Origin: JAIBJN01 sp963699495 | GTDB lineage: Bacteria > Actinomycetota > Thermoleophilia > Gaiellales > Gaiellaceae | Assembly: GCA_963699495.1 (NCBI GenBank) | Contig: CAVOUB010000003.1 | Span: 248,001-312,000 of the forward strand | DNA length: 64,000 bases | Reading direction: 5' to 3' | Notes under the pieces: generated by a model | Databases searched by the model: none | Seen by the model: the letters and a program-made list of their open reading frames with translations, nothing else | What the model was told of the DNA's origin: nothing | In this document: one piece after another, positions 27,662 through 41,195 of the stretch | Position numbering within the stretch: the first letter of the stretch is position 1 | How the letters are laid out: every line of letters begins with the position of its first letter | Program-made: the position numbers and the translations under genes

Positions 27662-28647
27662 GCGAGCGCGAACCGGTCCGTCATGCCGGACACGTAGTCG
27701 GTCACCCGCTCGGGAAGGTCCCCGGGGCGGTCCGGCGGGAGCTCCTCCGGGTGGTCGGCCAGCCGCTCGAAGATGCGCCGGATGGTGCCGGTGGCGAGCG
27801 CGCGCTGCTCCTGGGCGTCCGGCCCGAGGTAGACGCGCTCGAACATGAAGGTGCGCAGGTCGAGCATGGCTCGGCCGATTTCCTCGCTCTGGACGATGTC
27901 ACCGGCGGCCGCGGAGGCCTCGACCAGGTCGTGAACGAGCGTGTCGATTCGCCGCGAGCCTCTCTCACCGAGCAGCGCGATCTGCTCCTGCGGCAGCTCC
28001 TCGGGCCGGAGCACGCCGGCGCGCACGGCGTCGTCGATGTCGTGGTTGATGTAGGCCACCCGGTCGACGAGGCGCACGATCTTCCCCTCGAGCGTGGCCG
28101 GCTCGCCCGAGCCGGTGTGGTTGAGGATGCCGTCGCGCGTCTCCACGGTGAGGTTCAGCCCCCGTCCGTCGCGCTCCAGCACCTCGACCACCCGCAGCGA
28201 CTGCTCGTTGTGGCGGAAGCGACGGCCGAAGCGCTCCGACGCCGCCTCGTCGAGCGCCTCCTCGCCGGTGTGCCCGAACGGCGCGTGGCCGAGGTCGTGA
28301 CCGAGCGCGATCGCCTCCGTGAGGTCTTCGTTGAGCCGCAGCGCGCGCGCCACCGTCCGCGCCATCCCGGCCGTCTCCAGCGTGTGGGTGAGCCGCGTGC
28401 GGTAGTGATCGCCCTGCGGGTCGATGAAGACCTGGGTCTTGTGCTTCAGCCGGCGGAAGGTCTTGCAGTGGACGATGCGGTCGCGGTCGCGCTGGAACGG
28501 CGTTCGCAGGCGGCATTCCTCCTCCTCGGCGAAGGCCCGGCCGCGCGTCTCGTACGACCGCACGGCGAGCGGGGAGAGCCAGGTCTCCTCCTGCTCGCGG
28601 ACGCGAGCCTCGAAGGCGTCCGCCACCCTCCCTGCTACGTCGGGCAT
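27652..28647 (-). CDS. dgt: Deoxyguanosinetriphosphate triphosphohydrolase-like protein
   Basis: 331 residues from ATG 28647 (MPDVAGRVADAFEARVRE). HD-superfamily features are present: FRRLKHKTQVF, THTLETAGMART and GHDLGHAPFGHTGEEAL with the metal-binding His and Asp, then FRHNEQSLRV. It cleaves dNTPs to nucleosides and triphosphate. The dgt-dnaG pairing is common in actinobacteria. Confidence 0.93.
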   Translation of the reverse strand: MPDVAGRVADAFEARVREQEETWLSPLAVRSYETRGRAFAEEEECRLRTPFQRDRDRIVHCKTFRRLKHKTQVFIDPQGDHYRTRLTHTLETAGMARTVARALRLNEDLTEAIALGHDLGHAPFGHTGEEALDEAASERFGRRFRHNEQSLRVVEVLERDGRGLNLTVETRDGILNHTGSGEPATLEGKIVRLVDRVAYINHDIDDAVRAGVLRPEELPQEQIALLGERGSRRIDTLVHDLVEASAAAGDIVQSEEIGRAMLDLRTFMFERVYLGPDAQEQRALATGTIRRIFERLADHPEELPPDRPGDLPERVTDYVSGMTDRFALAWR

Positions 28648-28663
28648 GCCGTCAACGCTACCG

Positions 28664-29450
28664 CTAGATGATGATGGGGACCGTGCCCCCGTCCGCGCTC
28701 CACGCGGATCCTGTGACGTAGCTGGCACGGTCCGAGCACAGGAAGACGATCACCGCGGCGATCTCCTCGGGCTTCGCGAGGCGCCCGAGCGGGCGGCCCT
28801 TGGCCACGCCCGCGAGAACCTCCTCCCGGCTCTTGCCGGAGCGCTGCGCCGCCTGGTCGGCGAGACCGCCTGGAGCGAGCCACGCCGGCGACGCGGTCGG
28901 CCCCGGGGTCACCGCATTGCAGAGGATGCCGTCGGCCGCGTAGACGTCGGCAACGAGCCGTGAGAGCGAGAGCACCGCGGCCTTCGTGACGCTGTAGTCC
29001 GGCATCGACGTCGAGGGCCGCTTCCCGGCCGTCGAGCTGACGTTGACGATGCGCCCCGAGCCCCGGCCCCGCATCCCCGGCAAGGCCGCCTGGATGGCGC
29101 GCACGTAGCTCATGACGTTCAGCTGCCACATCGACTCCCAGTCGTCGTCGGTGAGCTCGTCGAAGCCCACCTGCACGGCGACGCCGACGTTGTTGACTAG
29201 ACAGTCGACCTGGCCGAGGGCGGTCTCGGCGCGGCGTGATCAGCTGACCGGGCGCCTCGGGCTTCGAGAGGTCGCCGGGAACGCCGAGCGCGGCGCCCAC
29301 CTCCGCGCGGGCCGCCTCGACGCGCTCCGGGTCGCGGCCGGACACGACGACCTTGGCACCCTCGGCGACGAGCATCCGTGCCGTCTCCAGGCCGATGCCG
29401 GCGGTGGAGCCGGTGACGACGCAGACGCGATTCTGGAGCCCGAGTTCCAC
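28664..29450 (-). CDS. Short-chain dehydrogenase/reductase, frameshifted
   Basis: ATG 29450 opens a Rossmann fold with the cofactor motif VVTGSTAGIGLETA. After a frame change near 29225 the protein continues VDCLVNN, then SSTAGKRPS and the catalytic YSVTK, ending in SADGGTVPIII. The usual length of about 255 residues is kept once the frames are joined. Substrate unknown; the family reduces carbonyls or oxidises alcohols with NAD(P). It ends just before the dgt start. Confidence 0.85.
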
Positions 29451-29480
29451 CGCGCGGAAGCCTACCGAGCGGCTGCGGGG

Positions 29481-30629
29481 CTAACGGACGATGATCCCGT
29501 CGAGGACGAACGTCCCGCCCATGACCTCGACCTTGAGCGTGCGCTCCGCGGCGTTCGCGAGCGAGCGCTGGAAGACGATCCGGCGCGGCCCGCTGAAGGA
29601 GCCCCGGTGGACGACGACCGGGTTCGAACCGTTGATGGTGACCCTGGCCGTTCCCGTCCCGCCCGGAGCGACGAGGGCCACGTAGCTGCCGTTGAAGATG
29701 TAGGTCGCCGTCGCGCTCGTGTCCGTCGAGGTGTGCAGCGTGCCGAGGAAGTCGGTGATCGAGCCGCCGGTCGCCCACGTGCCGGCGTAGGTGAAGGAGT
29801 CGTCGTCGACGGGGACGGAGACGGTCCTGACCAGGCTCGTCCGGGTGTTGCCGTGGCCGTCGGTCGCGACCACGCGGAACTGGTCGTCCTGGTCCTCGGC
29901 GGACAGCTGAGGGGAGACCTGCGGCCCTCCGGAGTTTCCGTTGTCGACCTCGGCCCAGGTCGTCGTCCCGAAAAGACGGTGCTGGAGGCTCCAGCTCGCC
30001 ACGCCGGAGCCGCCCGTGTCGGCGACGGAGAAGTTGACGTCGTAGCCCACGTCCGCCGGCACGGGCTGCGCCGGAAAGTCGATGGTGGGCGCTCTGAGAT
30101 CGTGCAGCACCCGCGTGGTGCCGTCGGGCGCGCGGTCCTGGCAGCCTGCGTGGCAGGCGCCCGGCGCCCGGAAGAACGAGAAGGCCTGCCACTTGTAGCC
30201 GGCCGGATTTCCCAGGCGGCTGCGTGGAATGGACACCTTCACCGTGTGCCGGTTCGGCCGGGACGCGTGCACGCTGGTGATGAACCTCGAGTTCGGGCCG
30301 AAGAGCAGACCGACCATGTGGCCCGCGCTCGAGACGATGAGGACGCTACGCTCGGGCGCCGGATCGGCATCGGTCGAGAGCTCGAGCAGGAAGTAGTTGG
30401 GCGTGCGCGGCCCGATCAGCCCGACCGGCCAGGCGGCGAACGTCCGGATCGTGTGCGTGACCGTCTTCGTCCCCGCATGCCCGTCCGAAGCAGAGCTGAT
30501 GTCGAGCCTGCCGGACACGTCGTCGGCGTCCGGGACCGTGCTGGTGCCGGCGCGTGCCGTTCCGGCTCCCACGAGGGACACCAGCACCGCCGCAGCAAGC
30601 AGGAGCGACCTTCCCCGACCGCAGACCAT
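29481..30629 (-). CDS. Secreted protein with Ig-like repeats
   Basis: 382 residues with a signal peptide (MVCGRGRSLLLAAAVLVSLV...ARA). The mature part is rich in Thr, Ser, Gly and Asp, and contains a beta-rich segment (ADTGGSGVASWSLQHR, FRVVATDGHGNTRTSLVRTV) like an Ig/fibronectin domain. A two-cysteine loop (GACHAGC) occurs near residue 155. No enzymatic motif; probably extracellular. Confidence 0.75.
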   Translation of the reverse strand: MVCGRGRSLLLAAAVLVSLVGAGTARAGTSTVPDADDVSGRLDISSASDGHAGTKTVTHTIRTFAAWPVGLIGPRTPNYFLLELSTDADPAPERSVLIVSSAGHMVGLLFGPNSRFITSVHASRPNRHTVKVSIPRSRLGNPAGYKWQAFSFFRAPGACHAGCQDRAPDGTTRVLHDLRAPTIDFPAQPVPADVGYDVNFSVADTGGSGVASWSLQHRLFGTTTWAEVDNGNSGGPQVSPQLSAEDQDDQFRVVATDGHGNTRTSLVRTVSVPVDDDSFTYAGTWATGGSITDFLGTLHTSTDTSATATYIFNGSYVALVAPGGTGTARVTINGSNPVVVHRGSFSGPRRIVFQRSLANAAERTLKVEVMGGTFVLDGIIVR

Positions 30630-30706
30630 CCCCCAAGACAGTATCCACTCGTTTACCTGCTGACAACCGCCGCGGCACGCGGTGCCGGACCTCCTACCAT
30701 GCGCGT

Positions 30707-31123
30707 ATGTCGTTTGCCTACGGCTCGCTCGACGAGTTCGGGACCGGCGTCTTCCGGAAGGTCAGACAGGCCCTCGGGGTGACCGCATTCGGCGTCAACG
30801 GGATGGTGCTGCCCCCGCAGACCGGCTGGTTCGAGCACTTCCACGACGAGCAGGACGAGCTGTACTTCGTCCATCGAGGCCTGGCCGGCTTCGAGGTCGA
30901 GGGGGAGCGCTTCGAGCTCGGCCCGGGGAGCATCTGCCACGTCGAGTCGACGTCACCGCGCAAGGTCTGGAATGCCGGCGAGGAGACCCTCGTCCTGCTC
31001 GTGGTCGGGGGAAGAGGTGGCTACATCGGCCGAGACGGCCACATGGTCGACCCCGCCGACGAGGAGCGGCGCCGCGCCTTCAGCGAGGGCGAGGAGGCCG
31101 TGATCCGCAGGCTTCCCGAGTGA
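30707..31123 (+). CDS. Cupin-domain protein
   Basis: 138 residues from ATG 30707. A single cupin fold shows the metal motif EHFHDEQDELYFVHRG (two His and Glu) and the second motif GSICHVES. Role not defined by context. The stop overlaps the GTG of the next gene. Confidence 0.82.
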   Translation: MSFAYGSLDEFGTGVFRKVRQALGVTAFGVNGMVLPPQTGWFEHFHDEQDELYFVHRGLAGFEVEGERFELGPGSICHVESTSPRKVWNAGEETLVLLVVGGRGGYIGRDGHMVDPADEERRRAFSEGEEAVIRRLPE

Positions 31124-31704
31124 CGACGGTCTACCTGGCCCGCCACGGCGAGAGCGACTGGAACGCGGCCAACCGCTTCCAGGGGCACAGCGACCGTCCG
31201 TTGACGGAGCTCGGGCGACGACAGGCCGAAGCCCTGGCGGCCGAGCTCGCCGCGATCGCGACGCTGAGCGCCATCTACTCCAGCCCCCTCCGCCGGGCGC
31301 TCGACACGGCGGCGATCGTCGGCGCGCGCACCGGCCTCGAGCCCGTGCCCCGCGAGGAGCTCCGCGAGGTCGATGTCGGCGGCTGGGCGGGCCTCAGCCG
31401 CGACGAGGTGGAAGCGAGGTTCCCGGATGCCTTCCGGCGCTGGCTCGACGGCGGCGAGGGCTGGGAGGACGGCGAGAGCTACGCCGACATGGCCGCGCGC
31501 GTGCTCACTGCGCTCCTGCAGATCGCGGAAGCGCACCCCGGTGAAGAGCTCCTCGTCGTCTCCCACGGCGGCCCGATCCGGGCGATCCTGGCCGCGGGGG
31601 ACGGGATGGACGTGCACGCCTACCGCAAGCTCCACCGAGTCGAGCCGAACGCCCGCCTGACCCGCGTAGCCGTCGAGAGCGGCAGGATCTCCCGGCTAGA
31701 CTGA
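31120..31704 (+). CDS. Histidine phosphatase family protein
   Basis: 194 residues from GTG 31120 (GTGA overlap with the cupin gene). The phosphoglycerate mutase fold shows the RHGESDWN motif with the catalytic His, SSPLRRALDTA, and VVSHGGPIRA with the second His. Such enzymes dephosphorylate sugar phosphates or nucleotides. The substrate cannot be told. Confidence 0.9.
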   Translation: MTTVYLARHGESDWNAANRFQGHSDRPLTELGRRQAEALAAELAAIATLSAIYSSPLRRALDTAAIVGARTGLEPVPREELREVDVGGWAGLSRDEVEARFPDAFRRWLDGGEGWEDGESYADMAARVLTALLQIAEAHPGEELLVVSHGGPIRAILAAGDGMDVHAYRKLHRVEPNARLTRVAVESGRISRLD

Positions 31705-31708
31705 GCCC

Positions 31709-31957
31709 GTGGAGGACTACACGCACAAGTACACCGGCGAGCAGGTCGAAGTGGAGCTCTTCGGCGGCGAGTACCAGGAAGGCACTCTCACCGCCTATTG
31801 CGCCGTCGCCGGCGTCCCCCACCTCGAGCTCAACGGCCACATCCTCATTCCGCTCCAGAACATCGCCTCCCTCCACTGTTCGAGCCGGTGCGACGCTCCC
31901 GAGCCCGACTGGCCGCCACGCGGCCTGGCCGAGGGCGAAGGCGACGCCGACGCCTAG
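31709..31957 (+). CDS. Hypothetical 82-residue protein
   Basis: GTG start at 31709, four bases after the phosphatase stop. It has a small beta-rich body (YTGEQVEVELFGGEYQEG) and a two-cysteine LHCSSRC near the end. No family recognised; the same gene order with the M48 protease suggests an operon. Confidence 0.6.
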   Translation: MEDYTHKYTGEQVEVELFGGEYQEGTLTAYCAVAGVPHLELNGHILIPLQNIASLHCSSRCDAPEPDWPPRGLAEGEGDADA

Positions 31958-31962
31958 CTCAG

Positions 31963-32805
31963 GTGCGCGGCACGCTTCTCGCGGCGCGCAACATCGCCAA
32001 GGCGCTCCTCCTCTACGGCGCTCTCGCCGGCGGACTGTTCGCGCTCGGGTGGTGGATCGAAGGGGTGCGCCTGGGAAGCGTCTTCCTCGTCGTCGGCCTC
32101 CTCATGGCTGCGACCGTCTACTGGTACGGGCCGCGCGTCGTCCTCGCCTCGCTCGGCGCTCGCGAGCTGCATCTGGCCGAGTCGCCCGCGCTCCACTCGA
32201 CGGTCGAGCGCCTCGCGCTCGTCGCGCGCGTGGAACGGCCCAAGCTCTACATCATCTCCGACGGGCACCCGCGGGCGCTCTCCGTCGGCCGTGGCAGCGG
32301 GTCGTCGGGGATCGCCTTCACCCAGGGCCTGATCACCCTGCTCACGCCTGCCGAGCTCGAGGGCGTGCTCGGGCACGAGCTTGCGCACGCCCGTCACCGC
32401 GACGGCCTCGTGCAGACGCCCGTCGTCCTGATCGCGGGTTGGCTCATCGAGGCGAGCCGGATCGGCGGCTTTCTGGAGCGCGGTCTCCTCTTTGTCCTGG
32501 GACCGGTCGCCGCGAGCATCGTCCAGGTCTTCCTCTCGCCGAAGCGCGAGCTCGCAGCGGACCTGCGCGCCGCTGAGATCTGCGGCTCGCCGCATCCGCT
32601 TGCCGACGCCCTCATCCGCATCGAGCAGGCGGAGGAGCTCGTCCGCTTCCAGGCGAGCCCAGTGACCGAGCCGCTCTACATCGTCAACCCGTTCGAGCAC
32701 GCCGGGCTGGCGGCGATGTTCTCGACCCACCCGCCGGTGAGCAAGCGCGTGGCCCGCCTGCGCGCGCTCGACCCGGAATGGCGCGAGAAGCTGCGGGCGG
32801 CCTGA
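31963..32805 (+). CDS. M48 family membrane metalloprotease (HtpX-like)
   Basis: 280 residues from GTG 31963. Two N-terminal membrane helices (LLLYGALAGGLFALGWW and VFLVVGLLMAATVYW) precede the zinc motif HELAHARH and a distal Glu in KRELAADLRA. Further hydrophobic segments lie around IAGWLIEA and GLLFVLGPVAAS. HtpX proteases degrade misfolded membrane proteins. It ends in STHPPVSKRVARL, typical of the family. Confidence 0.92.
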   Translation: MRGTLLAARNIAKALLLYGALAGGLFALGWWIEGVRLGSVFLVVGLLMAATVYWYGPRVVLASLGARELHLAESPALHSTVERLALVARVERPKLYIISDGHPRALSVGRGSGSSGIAFTQGLITLLTPAELEGVLGHELAHARHRDGLVQTPVVLIAGWLIEASRIGGFLERGLLFVLGPVAASIVQVFLSPKRELAADLRAAEICGSPHPLADALIRIEQAEELVRFQASPVTEPLYIVNPFEHAGLAAMFSTHPPVSKRVARLRALDPEWREKLRAA

Positions 32806-32898
32806 GCGCCGGGTGGCCCGCCTCTTCTCCTCCCGGCCGTGTGTAATCTCTCACCCGAACCTGCGGCTACCGTCCGCTCGGACGGACGAAGGAGGCAC

Positions 32899-33393
32899 AT
32901 GACTCGGCGAAGAAGGCGTCGCTTCGCCACCTTTACGGTGTGTGTGGCCTTGCTCGCGCTCGCCTGTGCGGAGTGGGCGGCCGCCCATCCCTTCGCCGGC
33001 TGGTCTGGCACGAAGGGGCCGTTCCAGTGGGAGGCGAGGCGCGACGGCTGCGGCATCGTCGGCCATGACCCCAGCGTCATCCTTGCGCACACACGCTGGA
33101 AGACGAGCCCGGTCAACGGCTTCGTGCGGCTCACCTTCACCCGCCAGATCCGTGACGAGGGCACCGGTGAATGGTCCACGGTGCAGCGCCAGCGCCGGAC
33201 CACGAAGAACTCGGCGCTCGAGGGCGAGCGCGGCATCATCCACTGGACGCAGTGGTTCTTCCCCTTCGCAGACGAGGGCGGCGCGACCAGCCGGCACATC
33301 GTCGTCTTCGAATGGATGCGCGATCAGCCGGGCGCCGACTCCCGCGCGCTCCGGCGCGAGCGAACATTCAAGCCCTGCATCGTCGCGCCGTAG
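32899..33393 (+). CDS. Secreted hypothetical protein
   Basis: 164 residues from ATG 32899 after AAGGAGG. Residues 1-28 are a signal peptide (RRRRRR, then hydrophobic to WAAA). The mature part is basic and tryptophan-rich (GPFQWEARRDGCGIVG, EWSTVQRQRRTTKNS), with two cysteines that could form a disulfide. No family recognised. It converges with the rRNA operon terminator. Confidence 0.7.
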   Translation: MTRRRRRRFATFTVCVALLALACAEWAAAHPFAGWSGTKGPFQWEARRDGCGIVGHDPSVILAHTRWKTSPVNGFVRLTFTRQIRDEGTGEWSTVQRQRRTTKNSALEGERGIIHWTQWFFPFADEGGATSRHIVVFEWMRDQPGADSRALRRERTFKPCIVAP

Positions 33394-33412
33394 CCGGCGA
33401 CCCGGACCACTG

Positions 33413-33444
33413 AAAAAGGGGCCGCCTGTCGGCGACCCCTTTCA
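33413..33444 (-). terminator. rRNA operon terminator
   Basis: AAAGGGG-(C)-CGCC and GGCG-(A)-CCCCTTT pair around TGTC-type loop bases; on the minus strand the stem is followed by TTTTT. It lies just past 5S and also faces the end of the secreted-protein gene. Confidence 0.75.
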
Positions 33445-33451
33445 AGAAAAA

Positions 33452-33565
<114 letters not shown>

Positions 33566-33606
33566 AAATTGTGAGGCACGTGTGCCGGGATTCTCCGCAC
33601 ACCCTC

Positions 33607-33637
33607 AAAACTCCATAGCGACTTTTTTACGGTGTTC
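33607..33637. other. Downstream strand of the 23S processing stem
   Basis: AAAACTCCATAGCG (33607-33620) and CGGTGTTC (33630-33637) are complementary to GCTATGGAGTTTT and GAACACCG just before 23S (36633-36662). They form the usual stem cut by RNase III. Confidence 0.7.
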
Positions 33638-33639
33638 AA

Positions 33640-36630
<2,991 letters not shown>

Positions 36631-36863
36631 AAGAACACCGTGTTTGCCGCTATGGAGTTTTCAAGGTGCGCGCGGGCGACCCCGCTCGAGAAGAGCCTGG
36701 CCTGAGGCCGGTCTCTCAAAACTCAACAGCGTGTAGTGATCGTCGAGGTCGACGTAGATTCTAGGCGAGCCCGGGCATCGGACGAATCGATCCACTAGAA
36801 CAGCTTCTCGAAACATCGAAACGAGCCGGGCGCCTGCGGGAGTTGGAGCTCCCGCGTTCCCTA
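36631..36863 (-). other. 16S-23S spacer without tRNA
   Basis: A spacer of about 233 bases. It holds the upstream strand of the 23S processing stem (36633-36662) and the downstream strand of the 16S stem (36712-36735, TCAAAACTCAACAGCGTGTA), and no tRNA gene. Confidence 0.85.
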
Positions 36864-38410
<1,547 letters not shown>

Positions 38411-38541
38411 AAGACCTTTCGCAGTCAGACCCGAAGGCCTGGTTGCTAACGGTTCATTTTCGAGCTTGAGCTCAAAGTCCCCTCGTAGAGAGGAGACGGG
38501 TTCATTGACCTCCCGCGCCGAAGCGCGCGAGGTTCTCGACG

Positions 38542-38559
38542 TACACGCTGTTGAGTTTT
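38542..38559 (-). other. Upstream strand of the 16S processing stem
   Basis: TACACGCTGTTGAGTTTT is complementary to 36716-36735 in the spacer, so the 16S precursor is closed by a stem of about 20 bp, 130 bases before the mature 5' end. Confidence 0.75.
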
Positions 38560-38586
38560 CAAAGACCGGTGCCTCGTGGCCGGCAC

Positions 38587-38615
38587 GAAAAAGGCCTCCA
38601 CTTCGCGCAGGAGGC
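38587..38615 (-). terminator. Terminator-like hairpin in the rRNA leader
   Basis: On the minus strand GGCCTCC and GGAGGCC pair around a ten-base loop and are followed by TTTTT, a classical intrinsic terminator. It lies between a good promoter (38719-38746) and 16S, with no further promoter visible after it. It may end tyrS transcripts and be read through by rRNA polymerase, or act as an attenuator. Confidence 0.65.
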
Positions 38616-38718
38616 CCTTGGAGAGAAGTGATACTCGGTCGTATCAGGCTTCGCTGAAGGGCTCTCCGTTGTCTCGTGGGGTTGCCGGTTTCCGTGCAGC
38701 CGTTTAGGCGGCCGAACA

Positions 38719-38746
38719 ATGATAGCAACGACGAGGAGGCTGTCAA
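38719..38746 (-). promoter_or_regulatory. Near-consensus rRNA promoter
   Basis: On the minus strand TTGACA (38746-38741) and TATCAT (38724-38719) are separated by 16 bases. It lies just past the tyrS stop, about 310 bases before mature 16S, and is the only strong promoter-like pair there. Confidence 0.65.
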
Positions 38747-38766
38747 GCAAGGCGGCGAGCGGCCCC

Positions 38767-39934
38767 TCAGGCAGCTCGAAGCCTTGCAAACTGGCGCTTT
38801 CCTACCTGCAGGACGGCCCCCTCCAGGGAGGCTCGCGGCACGTCGAGATCGGCTGTGGGCGCGCCGTCGAGCTTCACGCCGCCCTGCGCGATCAGGCGCC
38901 GCGCCTCGCTTGTCGACAGCCCGAAGGTCTCGCGGATGAGGGCCGGCAGGTGCACAGGGTCCCCGGGTGGCAGCTCGATCTCCCTGACCTCCTCCGGCGG
39001 CTGGCCCTCGCGCACGACCCGCGTGAAATGCGCCTCCGCGTCGCGCGCTGCCTCCTCCCCGTGCGAGCGCCGGACGACGAAGCGCGCCAGGTCGAGCTTC
39101 GCCTCGAGCGGGTCGAGAGTGGTCGGGTCGACGTCGGACTCCATCACGAGTCGGTAATACTCGGGCAGAAGCTCGTCGGAGATCCGCATGGTCTTGCCGA
39201 ACTGTTGCTCCGGCGGGTCCGTGAGACCGATGTAGTTGCCGAGTGACGCGCTCATCTTTCGCCCGTCGAGCCCGATGAGGAGCGGTGTCGTCAGGACCAC
39301 CTGCGGCTCGAGCCCGTACGCCTGCATGACCTCGCGCCCCGCGAGCAGGTTGTAGAGCTGGTCGGTGCCGCCAAGCTCGACGTCGGCCTGGATCGCGACC
39401 GAATCGTAGGCCTGCATGAACGGGTAGAGGAGCTCGGAGACCGAGATCGGGCTCTTCGACTCGAACCGCTTCTGGAAGTCGTCGCGCTCGAGCAGGCGTG
39501 CCACCGTAATCGTCCGCGTGAGCCGAACGACTTCGGCGAAGTCGAGGATCGCGAGCCACTCGCCGTTCATCCGCACCTCGAGCCGTTCCGGGCTCGTGTC
39601 CACGATCTGCGCGGCCTGCTGCGAGGTAGGTCTGCGCGTTCGTGTCGATCTCCTCGTCGGAGAGGATCGGGCGCTCGCTGGAGCGGCCGGACGGGTCGCC
39701 GATCCGCGTCGTGTAGTCGCCGATGATGAGGACGCCGACGTGGCCGGCCCGCTGGAACGCCGCCATCCGCTGGAGCGGGATCGCGTGGCCGACGTGGACG
39801 TGCGGGGCGGTGACGTCGATCCCGAGCTTGACGCGCAGGGGCCGACCGGTCGCGAGCTTGCGCTGGAGCTCCCCGTCGGGGAGCACGTCGACGGCGTTGC
39901 GTGTCAGGTCGTGGATGAGATCGGGGGCGGCCAT
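38767..39934 (-). CDS. tyrS: Tyrosyl-tRNA synthetase, frameshifted
   Basis: ATG 39934 begins MAAPDLIHDLTRNAVDVLP. The class I motif HVGH is in PHVHVGHAIPLQ, and KMSAS in GRKMSASLGN. The C-terminal S4 RNA-binding domain is at STSEARRLIAQGGVKLDG. The frame changes near 39620: TYLAA, then QAAQIVDTSPERLEVR. An essential enzyme broken by one base is best explained as an assembly indel unless a second tyrS exists. The gene starts 22 bases after the transporter gene; no T-box is visible. Confidence 0.9.
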
Positions 39935-39956
39935 GGCCGCCCCCGATCATAGGGTT

Positions 39957-40682
39957 CTAGAAGGGATAGGGGGTCAGGCTCCAGGCGGAGGTGGCGTACC
40001 AGATCCCGAAGGCGAGGCTCGCGGTGCCGAGCACCGGGGCAACCGCCCCGAACGCCGCGCCAACGGGCCGGGTGACGAGCGTCCGGCCGAACCCTCCCGA
40101 AAGCAGCGTCATCGAGGCCGCCGTGAAGACCGCGAGAAGCCCGAGGGACGCGACCGCGAGCGCCGTCGACTCGATCGACGCGACGAGCAGGATGCCGACC
40201 CCGGCGCTCCCGCCCATTCCATGGACGAGGCCGATGCCGAACGCGCCGAGACCCGTCCGCGGATGCCGGTGCTCGTGAGTCTTGTGCGCGTGCGTGTGCT
40301 CCTCCTCCCCGTGCTTGTGCGCGTGGCTGTGGAACTCGCCGCGCCGCCAGCGGAGGAGCAGGCGGAGGGCGAGGTAGAGGATCACGGCCGCTATGGCCGT
40401 CTCGGCGCCCTGCTGGACGCGCTCCGGGAGGTAGCTGTCGAGAAGCAGAATGGGAAGCCCGAAGGCGAAGAGGGTCAGGCCGTGCCCCAGCCCCCAGGCG
40501 AGGCCGAGCCGGCCCGCCCGGCGGCCAGCGCGCTCGCGGCCGGAGGCAACGAGGGTCGAGACAGCCGCGAGGTGATCGGGATCCGTGGCGTGCCGGAGGC
40601 CGAGGAGCACTGCTACCGCGAGCACGATCCAGACGGAGCCCCCGTTCGAGAGGGCGGCGATTCGGTCGTCGAGTCCGAACAT
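39957..40682 (-). CDS. NicO/NiCoT-like metal transporter (second gene)
   Basis: 241 residues from ATG 40682 with a GGAGG site. The first helix carries GLRHATDPDHLAAVSTL, matching the metal-binding HxxxxDH motif of nickel/cobalt transporters. A His-rich loop follows (HSHAHKHGEEEHTHAHKTHEHRH, quoted across two parts), then more hydrophobic helices. It probably moves nickel or cobalt across the membrane. The frame is open into the upstream gene only because of an indel there. Confidence 0.8.
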   Translation of the reverse strand: MFGLDDRIAALSNGGSVWIVLAVAVLLGLRHATDPDHLAAVSTLVASGRERAGRRAGRLGLAWGLGHGLTLFAFGLPILLLDSYLPERVQQGAETAIAAVILYLALRLLLRWRRGEFHSHAHKHGEEEHTHAHKTHEHRHPRTGLGAFGIGLVHGMGGSAGVGILLVASIESTALAVASLGLLAVFTAASMTLLSGGFGRTLVTRPVGAAFGAVAPVLGTASLAFGIWYATSAWSLTPYPF

Positions 40683-41195
40683 CAGAGAACCTCCGGGAGA
40701 GCGTTGACGGTAACTGCCCACTCCGACTGCGAGGATGAGGAGAGCGCTCGCGGCGGGCAGGGCACGGACGAGGCGCCCGTGGAGCGAGAGCCGGCGGAAG
40801 GCCCGGCGGGCGAGGACGGCGACCAGGCCGATCGTGGCGGCGAGGCCGACGCTGAACGCGACGATCAGGGCGAGGCCGAAGCCGACCCGGTTGAGCGCGA
40901 TGGCGCTCAGCAGGACGACGAGCGCCGAGGGACACGGCAGCAGGCCGGCGGCCCCGCCGACCCCGAGGAGGCCGCCGCGGCCGAAGCCGTGGCCGGGCGA
41001 GTGCGAGTGGTCGTGTGAGTGGTGGTGGTGGTCATGGGTCCGGGCGCGGCGCACCCGGCCGGCGAGGACCGCCGCTCCGACGCCGACGACGAGGACTCCC
41101 GACGCCAGAGTCAGCCAGGGGTAGAGCTGCTCGGGGACGATGAAGCGGGACAGCAGGAGCGTGACCAGGCCGAGGGCGAACACCCCGGCGGTATG
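40682..41195 (-). CDS. NicO-type metal transporter, N-terminus missing and frameshifted
   Basis: The visible part begins abruptly at HTAGVFALGLVTLLLS, a mid-protein helix of the family, and continues with a His-rich loop (HDHHHHSHDHSHSPGHG) and SALVVLLSAIALNRVG. The first 150 or so residues are absent: at 41195 the sequence switches to an anti-sigma factor on the other strand. Near 40720 a frame change gives VNALPEVL and a stop overlapping the next ATG (TGATG). Confidence 0.75.

Noticed and set aside
39935..39956. T-box riboswitch before tyrS
   Set aside because: Only 22 bases separate tyrS from the upstream gene, too short for a T-box.
39957..41183. A single 408-residue double transporter
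   Set aside because: The second half has its own ATG with a GGAGG site, and the other frame gives a family-like end and stop for the first half.
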